Shown here piece after piece: positions 52,985-60,792 of a stretch of DNA of 64,000 bases. The notes beneath the pieces are model-generated. The model saw only the letters and a list, made by a program, of their open reading frames with translations. It was not told where the DNA came from and did no database searches. The position numbers were made by a program, and so were the translations under genes. The stretch's first letter is position 1; each line of letters starts with the position of its first letter. This DNA is from Phyllobacterium sp. 21LDTY02-6 (GTDB lineage Bacteria > Pseudomonadota > Alphaproteobacteria > Rhizobiales > Rhizobiaceae), in assembly GCF_023554255.2 (NCBI RefSeq), contig NZ_JAMJWD020000001.1, positions 1,022,755-1,086,754 on the forward strand, read 5' to 3'.

Positions 52985-53096
52985 TTATGGTCAATGCGCG
53001 ACCATCTTGCGTCCAGACTGCTGACTGAAGGGTGCCGTTGGGATCGGCACGATACGCCGCAGTCTCGATTCGCAATGAAAACAGCAAGGTAAAATC

Positions 53097-54617
53097 ATGA
53101 GCTCCAATGTCTCATCAACAAATCTCGTGGCCTTGGCCGCCGTGTGTCTCTCGGCGCTCATGCTTGGCCTTGAGATTTCCAGCATTCCCTCCATACTGCC
53201 GACGCTTGAACACGTCCTGCCCGCGAACTTCAAGCAGCTTCAATGGATCATGAATGCCTATACGATAGCCATGACGACCTGGCTCATGGCCATGGGCGCG
53301 CTTGCGGACCGGTATGGCCGCAAGCGCATCTTCATGGTGGGAATAGTGGTTTTCGGTATTGCCTCGCTTGTCTGCGGCCTGGCAGAAACGGCGCCGGTGC
53401 TGATCGCGGCGCGGTTTCTGCAGGGAACGAGCGGCGCGGCAATGCTGGCCTGCCAGGTCGCGGTGCTCTCGCACCAGTTCCGCAATGGTCGCGAGAGAGG
53501 CACCGCCTTCGGTTGGTGGGGCATCATATTCGGCATCGGCCTCGGGTTCGGTCCGATCGTCGGCGGTCTCATCGTCACGCTTGCCAGCTGGGAATGGGTG
53601 TTTCTAGTCCATGTGGTCCTCGCTGCGGCGACGCTGGGTCTCGCCCATGCGGGTGTCGAGGAATCGTCCGATCCGCATGCAGTCCGGATCGATCTCGCCG
53701 GCATGGTCAGCCTTTCGGTCGCCGTTTTCTGCCTGGTCTATCTGATCACGCAGGGTGAAGGCGTTGGAACCGGCAATCCGCCTGGCCTCGCCATGGCCGC
53801 CATCGGCCTTGTCAGCCTCGTCATCTTCATCATGGTCGAGAACAGGGTTGTGCGGCCGATGTTCGATTTCCGCACCTTTCGGACACGCAGCTTTTCGGGC
53901 GCGCTCATCGGTTCCGGCGGCATGAACTTCAGTTTCTGGCCATTCGTGATCTACCTGCCGATCTATTTCCAGGCGGTGCTCGGGCTCAACAGCGTCACCG
54001 CAGGGCTCACCCTTCTAGCCTATACGCTGCCGACGCTCGTGGTTCCGCCTTTTGCAGAAAGACTGTTGCTGCGTCAGGGACCAAGGGTGGTCATCCCGCT
54101 CGGTCTGTTCCTCATCGGCATCGGCTTCATCCTCATGCGACTTGCGGCCGTCAGCGATCAGGCGAGTTGGCTGACCATCTTGCCGGGCTGCATCCTCGCC
54201 GGCATCGGGCTTGGGATGACGAATACACCGGTCACCAATACCGCCACGGCTGCCGTTCCGGTCGAACGCGCGGGCATGGCTTCAGGCATGGATATGAGCG
54301 CGCGCATGATCTCGCTCGCCATCAATATCGCGTTGATGGGCTTCATCCTCCTGCTCGGCATTCATTCGCACCTCGAAAGCCTGGCGGGGGGAGGTCAGGT
54401 CGCCGACTTCAGGTCGCTTGCCGAGGCGATTGCCGCCGGCAATCTCGGCGCCGGGATCGGAGGCGACATCGGGCTCGAGGCTGCACGATCCGCACTGATC
54501 CAGGGTTTCAGCTGGGTCATGCTCTATGGCGCGCTGTCGGCACTGGGCTTTGCCGCGATCAGCTTCGTCATCTTCGGTGCCCGCAACGCCAAGCCGCTGC
54601 AAGCCGGCGGGCTCTAG
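53097..54617 (+). CDS. MFS exporter, DHA2 (EmrB/QacA) family
   Basis: 506-residue proton-driven drug or metabolite exporter with about 14 predicted helices. The motif A loop is GALADRYGRKRIFMVG after helix 2, and the antiporter-type motif C region reads GIIFGIGLGFGPIVGGLIV. The first helix carries an acidic residue (MLGLEISSIPSILPTLE), as in DHA2 pumps. No membrane-fusion partner (EmrA) is adjacent, so it may work alone at the inner membrane. Substrate unknown. Confidence 0.92.
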   Translation: MSSNVSSTNLVALAAVCLSALMLGLEISSIPSILPTLEHVLPANFKQLQWIMNAYTIAMTTWLMAMGALADRYGRKRIFMVGIVVFGIASLVCGLAETAPVLIAARFLQGTSGAAMLACQVAVLSHQFRNGRERGTAFGWWGIIFGIGLGFGPIVGGLIVTLASWEWVFLVHVVLAAATLGLAHAGVEESSDPHAVRIDLAGMVSLSVAVFCLVYLITQGEGVGTGNPPGLAMAAIGLVSLVIFIMVENRVVRPMFDFRTFRTRSFSGALIGSGGMNFSFWPFVIYLPIYFQAVLGLNSVTAGLTLLAYTLPTLVVPPFAERLLLRQGPRVVIPLGLFLIGIGFILMRLAAVSDQASWLTILPGCILAGIGLGMTNTPVTNTATAAVPVERAGMASGMDMSARMISLAINIALMGFILLLGIHSHLESLAGGGQVADFRSLAEAIAAGNLGAGIGGDIGLEAARSALIQGFSWVMLYGALSALGFAAISFVIFGARNAKPLQAGGL

Positions 54618-54745
54618 TGGATGGGCCGGGCGGTGCGCGCCGGCATCAGCGACGCTGCCCTGTTTTTGCCTTGATTTACCGGGGAACATTACGATGCAAG
54701 TGCGGTTACGTCTTCATCGAGTTATCAACCTATGGAGGAAAACTC

Positions 54746-55084
54746 ATGATCTACAAGACACTGGCCGCAGCATTCTTTTCCGTTGCCATGGCGACGTCAG
54801 CCTTTGCTCAAACCGCGGCGCCGGCCGACCCTGCCACCAGCAAGCCGACCGGGACTTCGGAAGGGGCGATGCCGGAAAACAAACCCGCCGACGAAGCCGA
54901 CAAGACGCCGGGCGCCGATCAGTCCGGCGCCACCACCGGCAGCACGGCAACGGGCACAACGTCCGATTCGGAGGGCAACAAGGGCGGCCTGAACTGCCCC
55001 GACATCAAGTCCGGTCAAACCACGGCAATGAGCAACGACTCGACCAAGCCGCCAACGCGGCCGCAGGACTGCCCGACCAATTAG
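54746..55084 (+). CDS. Small exported low-complexity protein
   Basis: 112 residues. A signal peptide (MIYKTLAAAFFSVAMATSAF, cleavage after Ala) is followed by a mature part rich in Thr, Ala, Pro, Ser, Asp and Gly with no hydrophobic core. It contains only two Cys (LNCPDIKSG and QDCPTN), which could form a disulfide. It has a strong GGAGG ribosome site. The stop codon TAG is the first three bases of the palindromic repeat at 55082. Function unknown; similar short secreted proteins occur in rhizobia. Confidence 0.72.
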   Translation: MIYKTLAAAFFSVAMATSAFAQTAAPADPATSKPTGTSEGAMPENKPADEADKTPGADQSGATTGSTATGTTSDSEGNKGGLNCPDIKSGQTTAMSNDSTKPPTRPQDCPTN

Positions 55085-55155
55085 TGACCCGAATCTGAAG
55101 TTCACGACATTGTTGCAGCAGCACCAGATGAACTTCAGATTCGACAGGGTCACTA
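55082..55155. repeat. Palindromic (MITE-like) repeat, copy 1
   Basis: The left arm 55082-55103 (TAGTGACCC then GAATCTGAAGTTC) is matched in reverse complement by the right arm 55130-55155. The right arm carries four extra bases (GACA) at the junction nine bases in from the end. The loop is 26 bases. The outer end TAGTG and inner GAAT.TGAA are shared with copy 2. No coding capacity. The left end supplies the stop codon of the preceding gene. Confidence 0.88.
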
Positions 55156-55171
55156 GCAACCAGATGTTTCC

Positions 55172-55244
55172 AGTGTGGTTTCGGAATTGAAATACGCTCC
55201 GGCCCTGCCGTCATAATCAGGCGTATTTCAATTCCACCACACTA
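55172..55244. repeat. Palindromic (MITE-like) repeat, copy 2
   Basis: The left arm 55172-55197 (AGTGTGGTTTC then GGAATTGAAATACGC) pairs with the right arm 55221-55244, which lacks three of the bases (TTC on the left arm) at the same distance from the outer end. The loop is 23 bases. It is 16 bases from copy 1 and has the same plan, TAGTG-like end plus a GAATTGAA core, but diverges in most other bases. Confidence 0.88.
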
Positions 55245-55264
55245 GCGCGGCCTACATGGCGAAT

Positions 55265-55297
55265 AGCCCCGGTTTCCATGGATGCCGGGGCTGTTTT
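55265..55297 (+). terminator. Possible rho-independent terminator
   Basis: AGCCCCGG (55265-55272) pairs with CCGGGGCT (55285-55292), loop 12 bases with an internal CCATGG, followed by GTTTTC. It lies about 180 bases after the small exported protein and before the convergent minus-strand gene. Confidence 0.55.
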
Positions 55298-55329
55298 CGC
55301 GGGCGCAAATGGCTCGCGGCAGAGGCGGC

Positions 55330-55635
55330 TCAGATGCCGGACCCGTCGAGTTGTTCCGAATCTTCGCCTTCCCAGGGCTGGGGCGCCGAAGCGCGGCTGA
55401 AATCGGCTGACGGCATCGGCATCCAGCACTTCAACTCTGGCTCGGCATATTCGATGATGCGGCCGGGGGAGGAATCCGAGGCGCGCCAGCCTTCCGCACC
55501 ATACTGGTCGCCATTCGACCAGTAGGCGAGGTCCACTTCCGCCGGTCCCTGTTCGGACGAGCGGACCGTGACGAGAATCCGGCTACCGTCTTTTGGGGCG
55601 CTTGCCATGTGACGCCACCGCTCAGGTTCGACCAT
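55330..55635 (-). CDS. Small conserved-type protein, unknown function
   Basis: 101 residues, MVEPERWRHMASAPKDGSRI at the N-terminus, then ILVTVRSSEQGPAEVDLAYW and a C-terminal ELKCWMPMPSADFS. The Trp-rich pattern with APKDG and GAEGWRASD resembles small uncharacterised rhizobial and phage-associated proteins in which a short beta-rich domain ends CWMPLP; I cannot name a family. No signal peptide or membrane segment. The ATG at 55635 follows GGAGGAAG. It stands alone between the repeats and the cyclase gene. Confidence 0.7.
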   Translation of the reverse strand: MVEPERWRHMASAPKDGSRILVTVRSSEQGPAEVDLAYWSNGDQYGAEGWRASDSSPGRIIEYAEPELKCWMPMPSADFSRASAPQPWEGEDSEQLDGSGI

Positions 55636-55820
55636 CGTTCTTCCTCCTGCCTCTCGGTGGAAGTGTCGCCTCGGCATCGAAAACGGTCAAGCCAAACCTC
55701 GCATGCCTGAAGCTCGACAGGCTCCCGCAGGCGTGCATTTCGTCAATCGAATGATGGACGCGACACGAGAACGAAAGCGACTATAGTACCCGCTTGTTCA
55801 TTCTACATCCCGGGGGCCAT

Positions 55821-57686
55821 TTGGAACGCCGACTGAGCGCTATATTTGCTGCTGACATCGTCGGCTACAGCCGCCTGATGGGGATCGATGAGGCGGGCAC
55901 GCTCAACGGCTTCAAGCGTCATCGCAGCGAACTCATGGACCCGTTGATCGGCGACCATCAGGGCAGGATATTCAAGCTGACCGGCGACGGAATGCTCGTC
56001 GAGTTTTCCAGCGTGGTCAATGCCGTTGCCTGTGCGGCCGATATCCAGCGCGGGATGAAGGAGCGCAACCGGGAAGTGGAGGCGGACCGCCGCATCGAGT
56101 TCCGCATCGGCATAAACCTCGGCGACATCATCGTCGAGGATGGCGATATTTTCGGCGACGGCGTGAATGTGGCGGCGCGCCTCGAAAGCATCGCGGACCC
56201 GGGCGGCATCGCCGTGGCGGCATCCGTGCGCGACCAGATCGGCTCGAGGCTCAATCTGCCTTTCGTCGACCGGGGCGAACAGTCCCTCAAGAACATCAAG
56301 CAGAACATCCGCGTCTATACGATCGGCTTCGACGATGCGCCCGGCCCGGATTCCTCCGCACCGACGCCACCAGCCATGCTCGACCAGACACAGAAACTCA
56401 TCGCTGTCCTGCCATTCACCAATATGAGCCGCGACCCGGAACAGGAGTATTTTTCCGACGGCATCACCGAAGACATCATCACCGACCTGTCGAAGGTTTC
56501 CAGCCTGCATGTCGTGGCGCGCAATACGATGTTCACCTACAAGAACAAATCCGTGAAGATCAAGCAGGTGGGGCAGGAGCTCGGCGTGCGCTATGTGCTG
56601 GAGGGCAGCGTCCGCAAGGTCGGGGAGCGCGTGCGGGTCACCGGGCAACTCATCGATGCGACGTATGGCGGCCATGTGTGGGCAGAGCGCTACGACCGCG
56701 AACTGACCGACATTTTCGCGATACAGGACGAGATAACCCAGTCGATCGTCAACCAGCTGAAGATAAAGCTGCTGCCGGATGAGCGGAGGGCAATCGTGGC
56801 GGCGCCGACGGGCAATGTCGAGGCCTATACCTATTATCTTCGCGGCCGGCAGTTCTCGCATGCCTGGACCAAGTCCTACCTCCATCTGGCGCGGCGAATG
56901 TTCTGCAAGGCAGTGGAACTCGATCCGGATTATGCGCGGGCCTATGCGGGCATAGCCGATTGCGAGGCGGCCCTGCGGGACTGGCAGCCGCAGGATTTTC
57001 CGCTGGAAAGAATATTGGCCATGGCGGGCAAGGCATTGGAGCTGGACCCCGACCTGGCCGAGGCCCACGCCTCGCGCGGCCTGGCAATGCACCAGGCTGG
57101 CCGGGACGAGGAGGCCGCGGCATCGTTCCAGCGCGCACTCGCGATCGATCAGGGGCTCCATGAGGCGAATTTCCACTATGGCCGCTTCTTTTACATGCGC
57201 GGCGAGTTCGAGCCTGCGGTGGAGTATTTCAGGCGTGCTGCGGAGTTGAAGCCCGATGACTACCTGTCGCCCATCCACCTGATGAGCGCATATCGGTCGC
57301 TCGGCAAGGCGGCGGATACCGAAAGCTGGGCGCGCGTCGGTGCCTGGCGAGCGGAACAGGCATTGGCCCGGAATCCGGAGAATTCGGGACCGGCGCATCG
57401 GGGAGCGCTCGCCTGGGCCCATATGGGCGACAAACAGCGTGCGATCGAATGGGCCGACCGGGCATTGGCGATCGATCCTGACGATGTCGTGGCGCAGTAT
57501 AATGTCGCTTGCGTCTATTCGATCATCGGCGAGACGGAAAAAGCCATCCAGCTGCTGCAAACCGTCCTGCCGAAAAGCTCCTATTACCAGACCATGTGGT
57601 TCAGGAACGATTCCGATCTCGACGCCATCAGGGGCGATGTCCGGTTTACCGACATGTTCAAGGTGATCAAGGAACGAACGGCGTGA
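55821..57686 (+). CDS. Class III adenylate cyclase with TolB-like and TPR regions
   Basis: About 621 residues. Residues 1-170 form a class III cyclase catalytic domain. Both metal Asp residues are present (FAADIVGYSRLM, KLTGDGMLVEF), as are the adenine-specifying Lys in FKLTGDG and Asp in FGDGVNVAARLE, and the catalytic Asn and Arg in NVAARLE. So it should be active on ATP. A TolB-N-like middle (IAVLPFTNMSRDPEQEYFSD, YVLEGSVRKVGERVRVTGQL) is followed by about six TPR units from residue 340. No membrane helix is evident. Start uncertain: TTG at 55821, preceded by GGGGG, or TTG at 55794. Confidence 0.88.
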   Translation: MERRLSAIFAADIVGYSRLMGIDEAGTLNGFKRHRSELMDPLIGDHQGRIFKLTGDGMLVEFSSVVNAVACAADIQRGMKERNREVEADRRIEFRIGINLGDIIVEDGDIFGDGVNVAARLESIADPGGIAVAASVRDQIGSRLNLPFVDRGEQSLKNIKQNIRVYTIGFDDAPGPDSSAPTPPAMLDQTQKLIAVLPFTNMSRDPEQEYFSDGITEDIITDLSKVSSLHVVARNTMFTYKNKSVKIKQVGQELGVRYVLEGSVRKVGERVRVTGQLIDATYGGHVWAERYDRELTDIFAIQDEITQSIVNQLKIKLLPDERRAIVAAPTGNVEAYTYYLRGRQFSHAWTKSYLHLARRMFCKAVELDPDYARAYAGIADCEAALRDWQPQDFPLERILAMAGKALELDPDLAEAHASRGLAMHQAGRDEEAAASFQRALAIDQGLHEANFHYGRFFYMRGEFEPAVEYFRRAAELKPDDYLSPIHLMSAYRSLGKAADTESWARVGAWRAEQALARNPENSGPAHRGALAWAHMGDKQRAIEWADRALAIDPDDVVAQYNVACVYSIIGETEKAIQLLQTVLPKSSYYQTMWFRNDSDLDAIRGDVRFTDMFKVIKERTA

Positions 57687-57779
57687 TCGGGCGGCGGCGG
57701 GGAGGTTCTGCGCGCAATCCCGCGAGGCGGCGATAAGTTCATCGTCCGGCGACGATTCAGAAAAATATACCAGGAACGC

Positions 57780-57807
57780 GGCGCAGTTCAGCGCCTGCTT
57801 TCTTTTT
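57780..57807 (+). terminator. Weak rho-independent terminator after the cyclase gene
   Basis: GGCGC (57780-57784) and GCGCC (57791-57795) form a five-bp stem with a six-base loop, followed after three bases by the T-rich TTTCTTTTT. The stem is short, so this is tentative. Confidence 0.4.
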
Positions 57808-57877
57808 AATCTCTATAACTTTGGTAGTCTTTACCTGAGCCGTGTCAGCGGCAATAACAGTTAAAGGGATATCGCTC

Positions 57878-58441
57878 ATGTCCAATCCGACTGTCGTTGG
57901 TCTCTCCGGCAATGTCCGCAGCCCTTCAAAGACAAAATCGCTCGTCACCAGCGTGGTCACGAGCATCAGCCGGCAATATGGGCTGACAGCGGAAGTCTAC
58001 GATCTCATCGACGTTGGCGCATCGCTCGGCACTGCCCATCACGCCAGCGAACTCAGTCCCGCCGCCACCGCCATTCTCGACAAGGTCGTGGCAGCGGATA
58101 TTCTGGTGGTGGGTACGGCAACCTATAAGGGCAGCTATACCGGGCTGTTCAAGCATTTCATCGATCTGCTCGAGCCGCGCGCGCTGCAAGGCAAGCCGAT
58201 CGTGCTTACGGCGACGGGCGGAAACAACAGCCACGCATTGATCATCGAGCACCAGCTGCGGCCATTGTTCGGGTTCTTCGCGGCGCATACGCTCCCGACC
58301 GGGATATTTGGCGTCGATCGCGACTTTGCCGATAACGAGATCGCGTCAGAGCCGGTCAGGCTCAAGATCGCGCAGATTGTCGAAGAAGTCCGTCCATTCG
58401 TCGCTCAACTGGCGTTTCCGGCCGCCAGCGCAGCGGAGTAA
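57878..58441 (+). CDS. msuE: NADPH-dependent FMN reductase (MsuE/SsuE type)
   Basis: 187-residue flavodoxin-like enzyme that supplies FMNH2 to the two monooxygenases encoded next. The N-terminal flavin phosphate loop is GLSGNVRSPSKTKSLV (residues 7-22). ATYKGSYTGLFKHFIDLLEP is the family's dimer and active-site stretch, and LTATGGNNSHALIIEHQLRP follows. I chose the ATG at 57878 after AAAGGGAT; the frame extends upstream without similarity. It is the first gene of the cluster; context favours MsuE-like over general FMN reductases. Confidence 0.88.
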   Translation: MSNPTVVGLSGNVRSPSKTKSLVTSVVTSISRQYGLTAEVYDLIDVGASLGTAHHASELSPAATAILDKVVAADILVVGTATYKGSYTGLFKHFIDLLEPRALQGKPIVLTATGGNNSHALIIEHQLRPLFGFFAAHTLPTGIFGVDRDFADNEIASEPVRLKIAQIVEEVRPFVAQLAFPAASAAE

Positions 58442-58445
58442 GACG

Positions 58446-59585
58446 ATGACGCGCGCACTGACCCTTGGCGAGACGGCCCGAACGGTTGCGATAGAACTTG
58501 CCGCGACGGCCGGCGATCATGATGAAAGCGGTGCGTTTCCGCACGAGAATTTCCGCAAGTTGCAGGAATACGGATTGCTGGCGCTGACTGCGCCGGTGGC
58601 CTATGGCGGCCGAGGGGCAGGGCTTGCCGATGCTGCGACCGTGATCGGTGAAATTGCCAAGGGCGAGCCATCGACCGCGCTGATCCTCGTCATGCAGTAC
58701 ATCAACCTTGCGACACTGCCCGGTGAGCGCTGGCCGGAACATCTGGTGCGGAGGGTGCTGGCCGACGCGGCAACGAACGGCGCCCTGATCAACGCGTTGC
58801 GGGTGGAGCCGGAACTCGGGACGCCGGTCCGCGGTGGCCTTCCGGCGACGACCGCGCGCCGGACCGGGGACGGCTGGTCGCTGAGCGGCCGCAAGATCTA
58901 CTCGACGGGCATTGCCGGCCTCACCTGGTGCATCGTCTGGGGACGAACGGACGGGGAAGAGCCGCGCGTGGGCGCCTTTCTGGTGCCCGCCAAGGCGGAT
59001 GGGCTGCGGATTGAACAGACATGGAATCCGCTCGGCATGCGCGCGACGGCGAGCCACGACGCCATTCTCGACAATGTCCGGATTCCCCTCGACCATGCGG
59101 TCGATATTCGCCGGCCGGAGGAATGGAAAGAGCGCGACGGCAGCCAGACGGCGTGGATGGCGGTGCTGTTCGGCGCCCTTTACGACGGCGTGGCGCGGGC
59201 GGCGCGCGATTGGCTCGTTCAATTCCTCCATGATCGGAAACCCGCCAATCTTGGCGCTGCATTGGCAACGGTGCCTCGCATCCAGCAGGCATTCGGCGAA
59301 ATCGAGGAACTGCTCGTTACGAATGCGCGCCTGCTCCGTTCGGCTGCGCGCGATGCGGATGCCGGCGAAGCGCCATCATCGACCGAGAGCAGCCTTCTCA
59401 AATTGACCGTGACCGAGAATGCGATCCTGGCGGTCGAAAAAGCACTCAGGCTGACCGGAAACCACGGCATCAGCCGCAATAATCCGCTGGAGCGCCACTA
59501 TCGCAACGTTCTTTGCGGCCGCATCCATTCACCCCAGGAAGACACCGTGCGGATCGCCGCGGGGCGCGCAGCCCTCGGCATCTGA
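58446..59585 (+). CDS. msuC: Acyl-CoA-dehydrogenase-like flavin monooxygenase (MsuC/SfnC type)
   Basis: 379 residues with the acyl-CoA dehydrogenase fold: an N-terminal helical domain (HENFRKLQEYGLLALTAPVA, YGGRGAGLADAATVIGEIAK), a middle beta domain (GWSLSGRKIYSTGIAGLTWC, PLGMRATASHDAILDNVRIP) and a C-terminal helical bundle. Its place between an FMN reductase and an SsuD-like enzyme fits the MsuC/SfnC/DszC branch, which uses FMNH2 and oxygen rather than acyl-CoA. In Pseudomonas MsuC oxidises methanesulfinate to methanesulfonate. Substrate here is inferred only. It starts four bases after msuE and ends 29 bases before the next gene. Confidence 0.82.
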   Translation: MTRALTLGETARTVAIELAATAGDHDESGAFPHENFRKLQEYGLLALTAPVAYGGRGAGLADAATVIGEIAKGEPSTALILVMQYINLATLPGERWPEHLVRRVLADAATNGALINALRVEPELGTPVRGGLPATTARRTGDGWSLSGRKIYSTGIAGLTWCIVWGRTDGEEPRVGAFLVPAKADGLRIEQTWNPLGMRATASHDAILDNVRIPLDHAVDIRRPEEWKERDGSQTAWMAVLFGALYDGVARAARDWLVQFLHDRKPANLGAALATVPRIQQAFGEIEELLVTNARLLRSAARDADAGEAPSSTESSLLKLTVTENAILAVEKALRLTGNHGISRNNPLERHYRNVLCGRIHSPQEDTVRIAAGRAALGI

Positions 59586-59614
59586 CACGGCTTACCCCAT
59601 TCAAGGAGGCCACC

Positions 59615-60742
59615 ATGCCAGTCGAATTCATTGGTTATGTCGGAAACGCCAACGGTTCCGAGACAATCCGCGCCACGGGCAAGGCGCTGGATCTGAATTA
59701 TATCGAGGCGCTTGCCAAGGTGCAGGAAAGCGGCGGTTTCGACCGCGTGCTTCTGGCCTTCAGTTCGACGTCCCCCGAAAGCATCCTCGTCGGCCAGCAC
59801 GTCACCAGCGTGACGAGAAACCTCAACGTCATGATCGCCCATCGCCCGGGCTTCACGGCGCCGACGATTGCGGCGCGCCAGCTGGCGACCCTCGATCACA
59901 TCAGCGGAGGTCGTGTCGGTGTCCATATCATCACCGGCGGCAACGACGTCGAACTGGCGCAGGACGGCGATCACCTGACCAAGGACGAGCGCTATGCGCG
60001 CACGTCGGAATATCTCGACATCGTACGCCAGGAATGGACGAGCGCGGAACCGTTCGACTATGACGGCCGGTATTACAAGGTCGACAAGGGCTTCGGCGGC
60101 ATCAAGCCGGTGCAGCAGAACGGCATTCCGGTCTATTTCGGCGGCGCTTCCGATGCGGCCCTGCAAGTGGCCGGCAAACATGCGGATATCTACGCGCTCT
60201 GGGGCGAGACGCATGCGCAGGTGAAGGAACTGCTGCAGCGCGTTCGCGAGGCCGCCGCTCCCTATGGCCGATCGCCGCGCTTCAGCCTTTCGCTGCGCCC
60301 GATCCTGGCAGAGACGGAAGACGCGGCCTGGGCCAAGGCCAACACCATTCTTGAGAAGGCGAAAGCCCTGATCGATGCCGGCCGCGTGCGCGATGCCAAC
60401 AATCAGCGCTTCAACCAGATCGGCGGACGCAACCCGGCCAATGAAGGCTCGAAGCGCCTGCTGGCCGCGGCAGAACAGGGAACCGTGCTCGACAAGCGCC
60501 TGTGGACAGGGATTGCCGGGCTGACGGGCGCGCAAGGCAATACGACCTCGCTCGTCGGGACGCCCGATCAGGTGGCTGAGGCATTCCTCGACTATTACGA
60601 CCTTGGCATCACCACGTTCCTCATTCGCGGCTTCGATCCGATCGAGGATGCCTTCCACTACGGCCGCGACCTGCTGCCGCGCGTGCGCGAGCTCGTGGCA
60701 CAGCGGGATCGGGCAGCAAAGCAGGCGCACGCGGCGGAGTAG
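59615..60742 (+). CDS. ssuD: FMNH2-dependent alkane/methanesulfonate monooxygenase
   Basis: Bacterial-luciferase-like enzyme of 375 residues that cleaves C-S bonds of sulfonates to an aldehyde and sulfite. Family stretches: ARQLATLDHISGGRVGVHII, GGNDVELAQDGDHLTKDERY, RTSEYLDIVRQEWTSAEPFD and GGASDAALQVAGKHADIYAL. The C-terminal part ends with LGITTFLIRGFDPIEDAFHY. It starts after AAGGAGG. Whether it prefers C2 and longer alkanesulfonates (SsuD) or methanesulfonate (MsuD) is not clear; the msuC-like neighbour slightly favours the latter. Confidence 0.92.
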   Translation: MPVEFIGYVGNANGSETIRATGKALDLNYIEALAKVQESGGFDRVLLAFSSTSPESILVGQHVTSVTRNLNVMIAHRPGFTAPTIAARQLATLDHISGGRVGVHIITGGNDVELAQDGDHLTKDERYARTSEYLDIVRQEWTSAEPFDYDGRYYKVDKGFGGIKPVQQNGIPVYFGGASDAALQVAGKHADIYALWGETHAQVKELLQRVREAAAPYGRSPRFSLSLRPILAETEDAAWAKANTILEKAKALIDAGRVRDANNQRFNQIGGRNPANEGSKRLLAAAEQGTVLDKRLWTGIAGLTGAQGNTTSLVGTPDQVAEAFLDYYDLGITTFLIRGFDPIEDAFHYGRDLLPRVRELVAQRDRAAKQAHAAE

Positions 60743-60792
60743 TGCCGGCGGCCAGAGTCACAGTCGAAAACCAAAATCGAAGGAGTTGGGAA

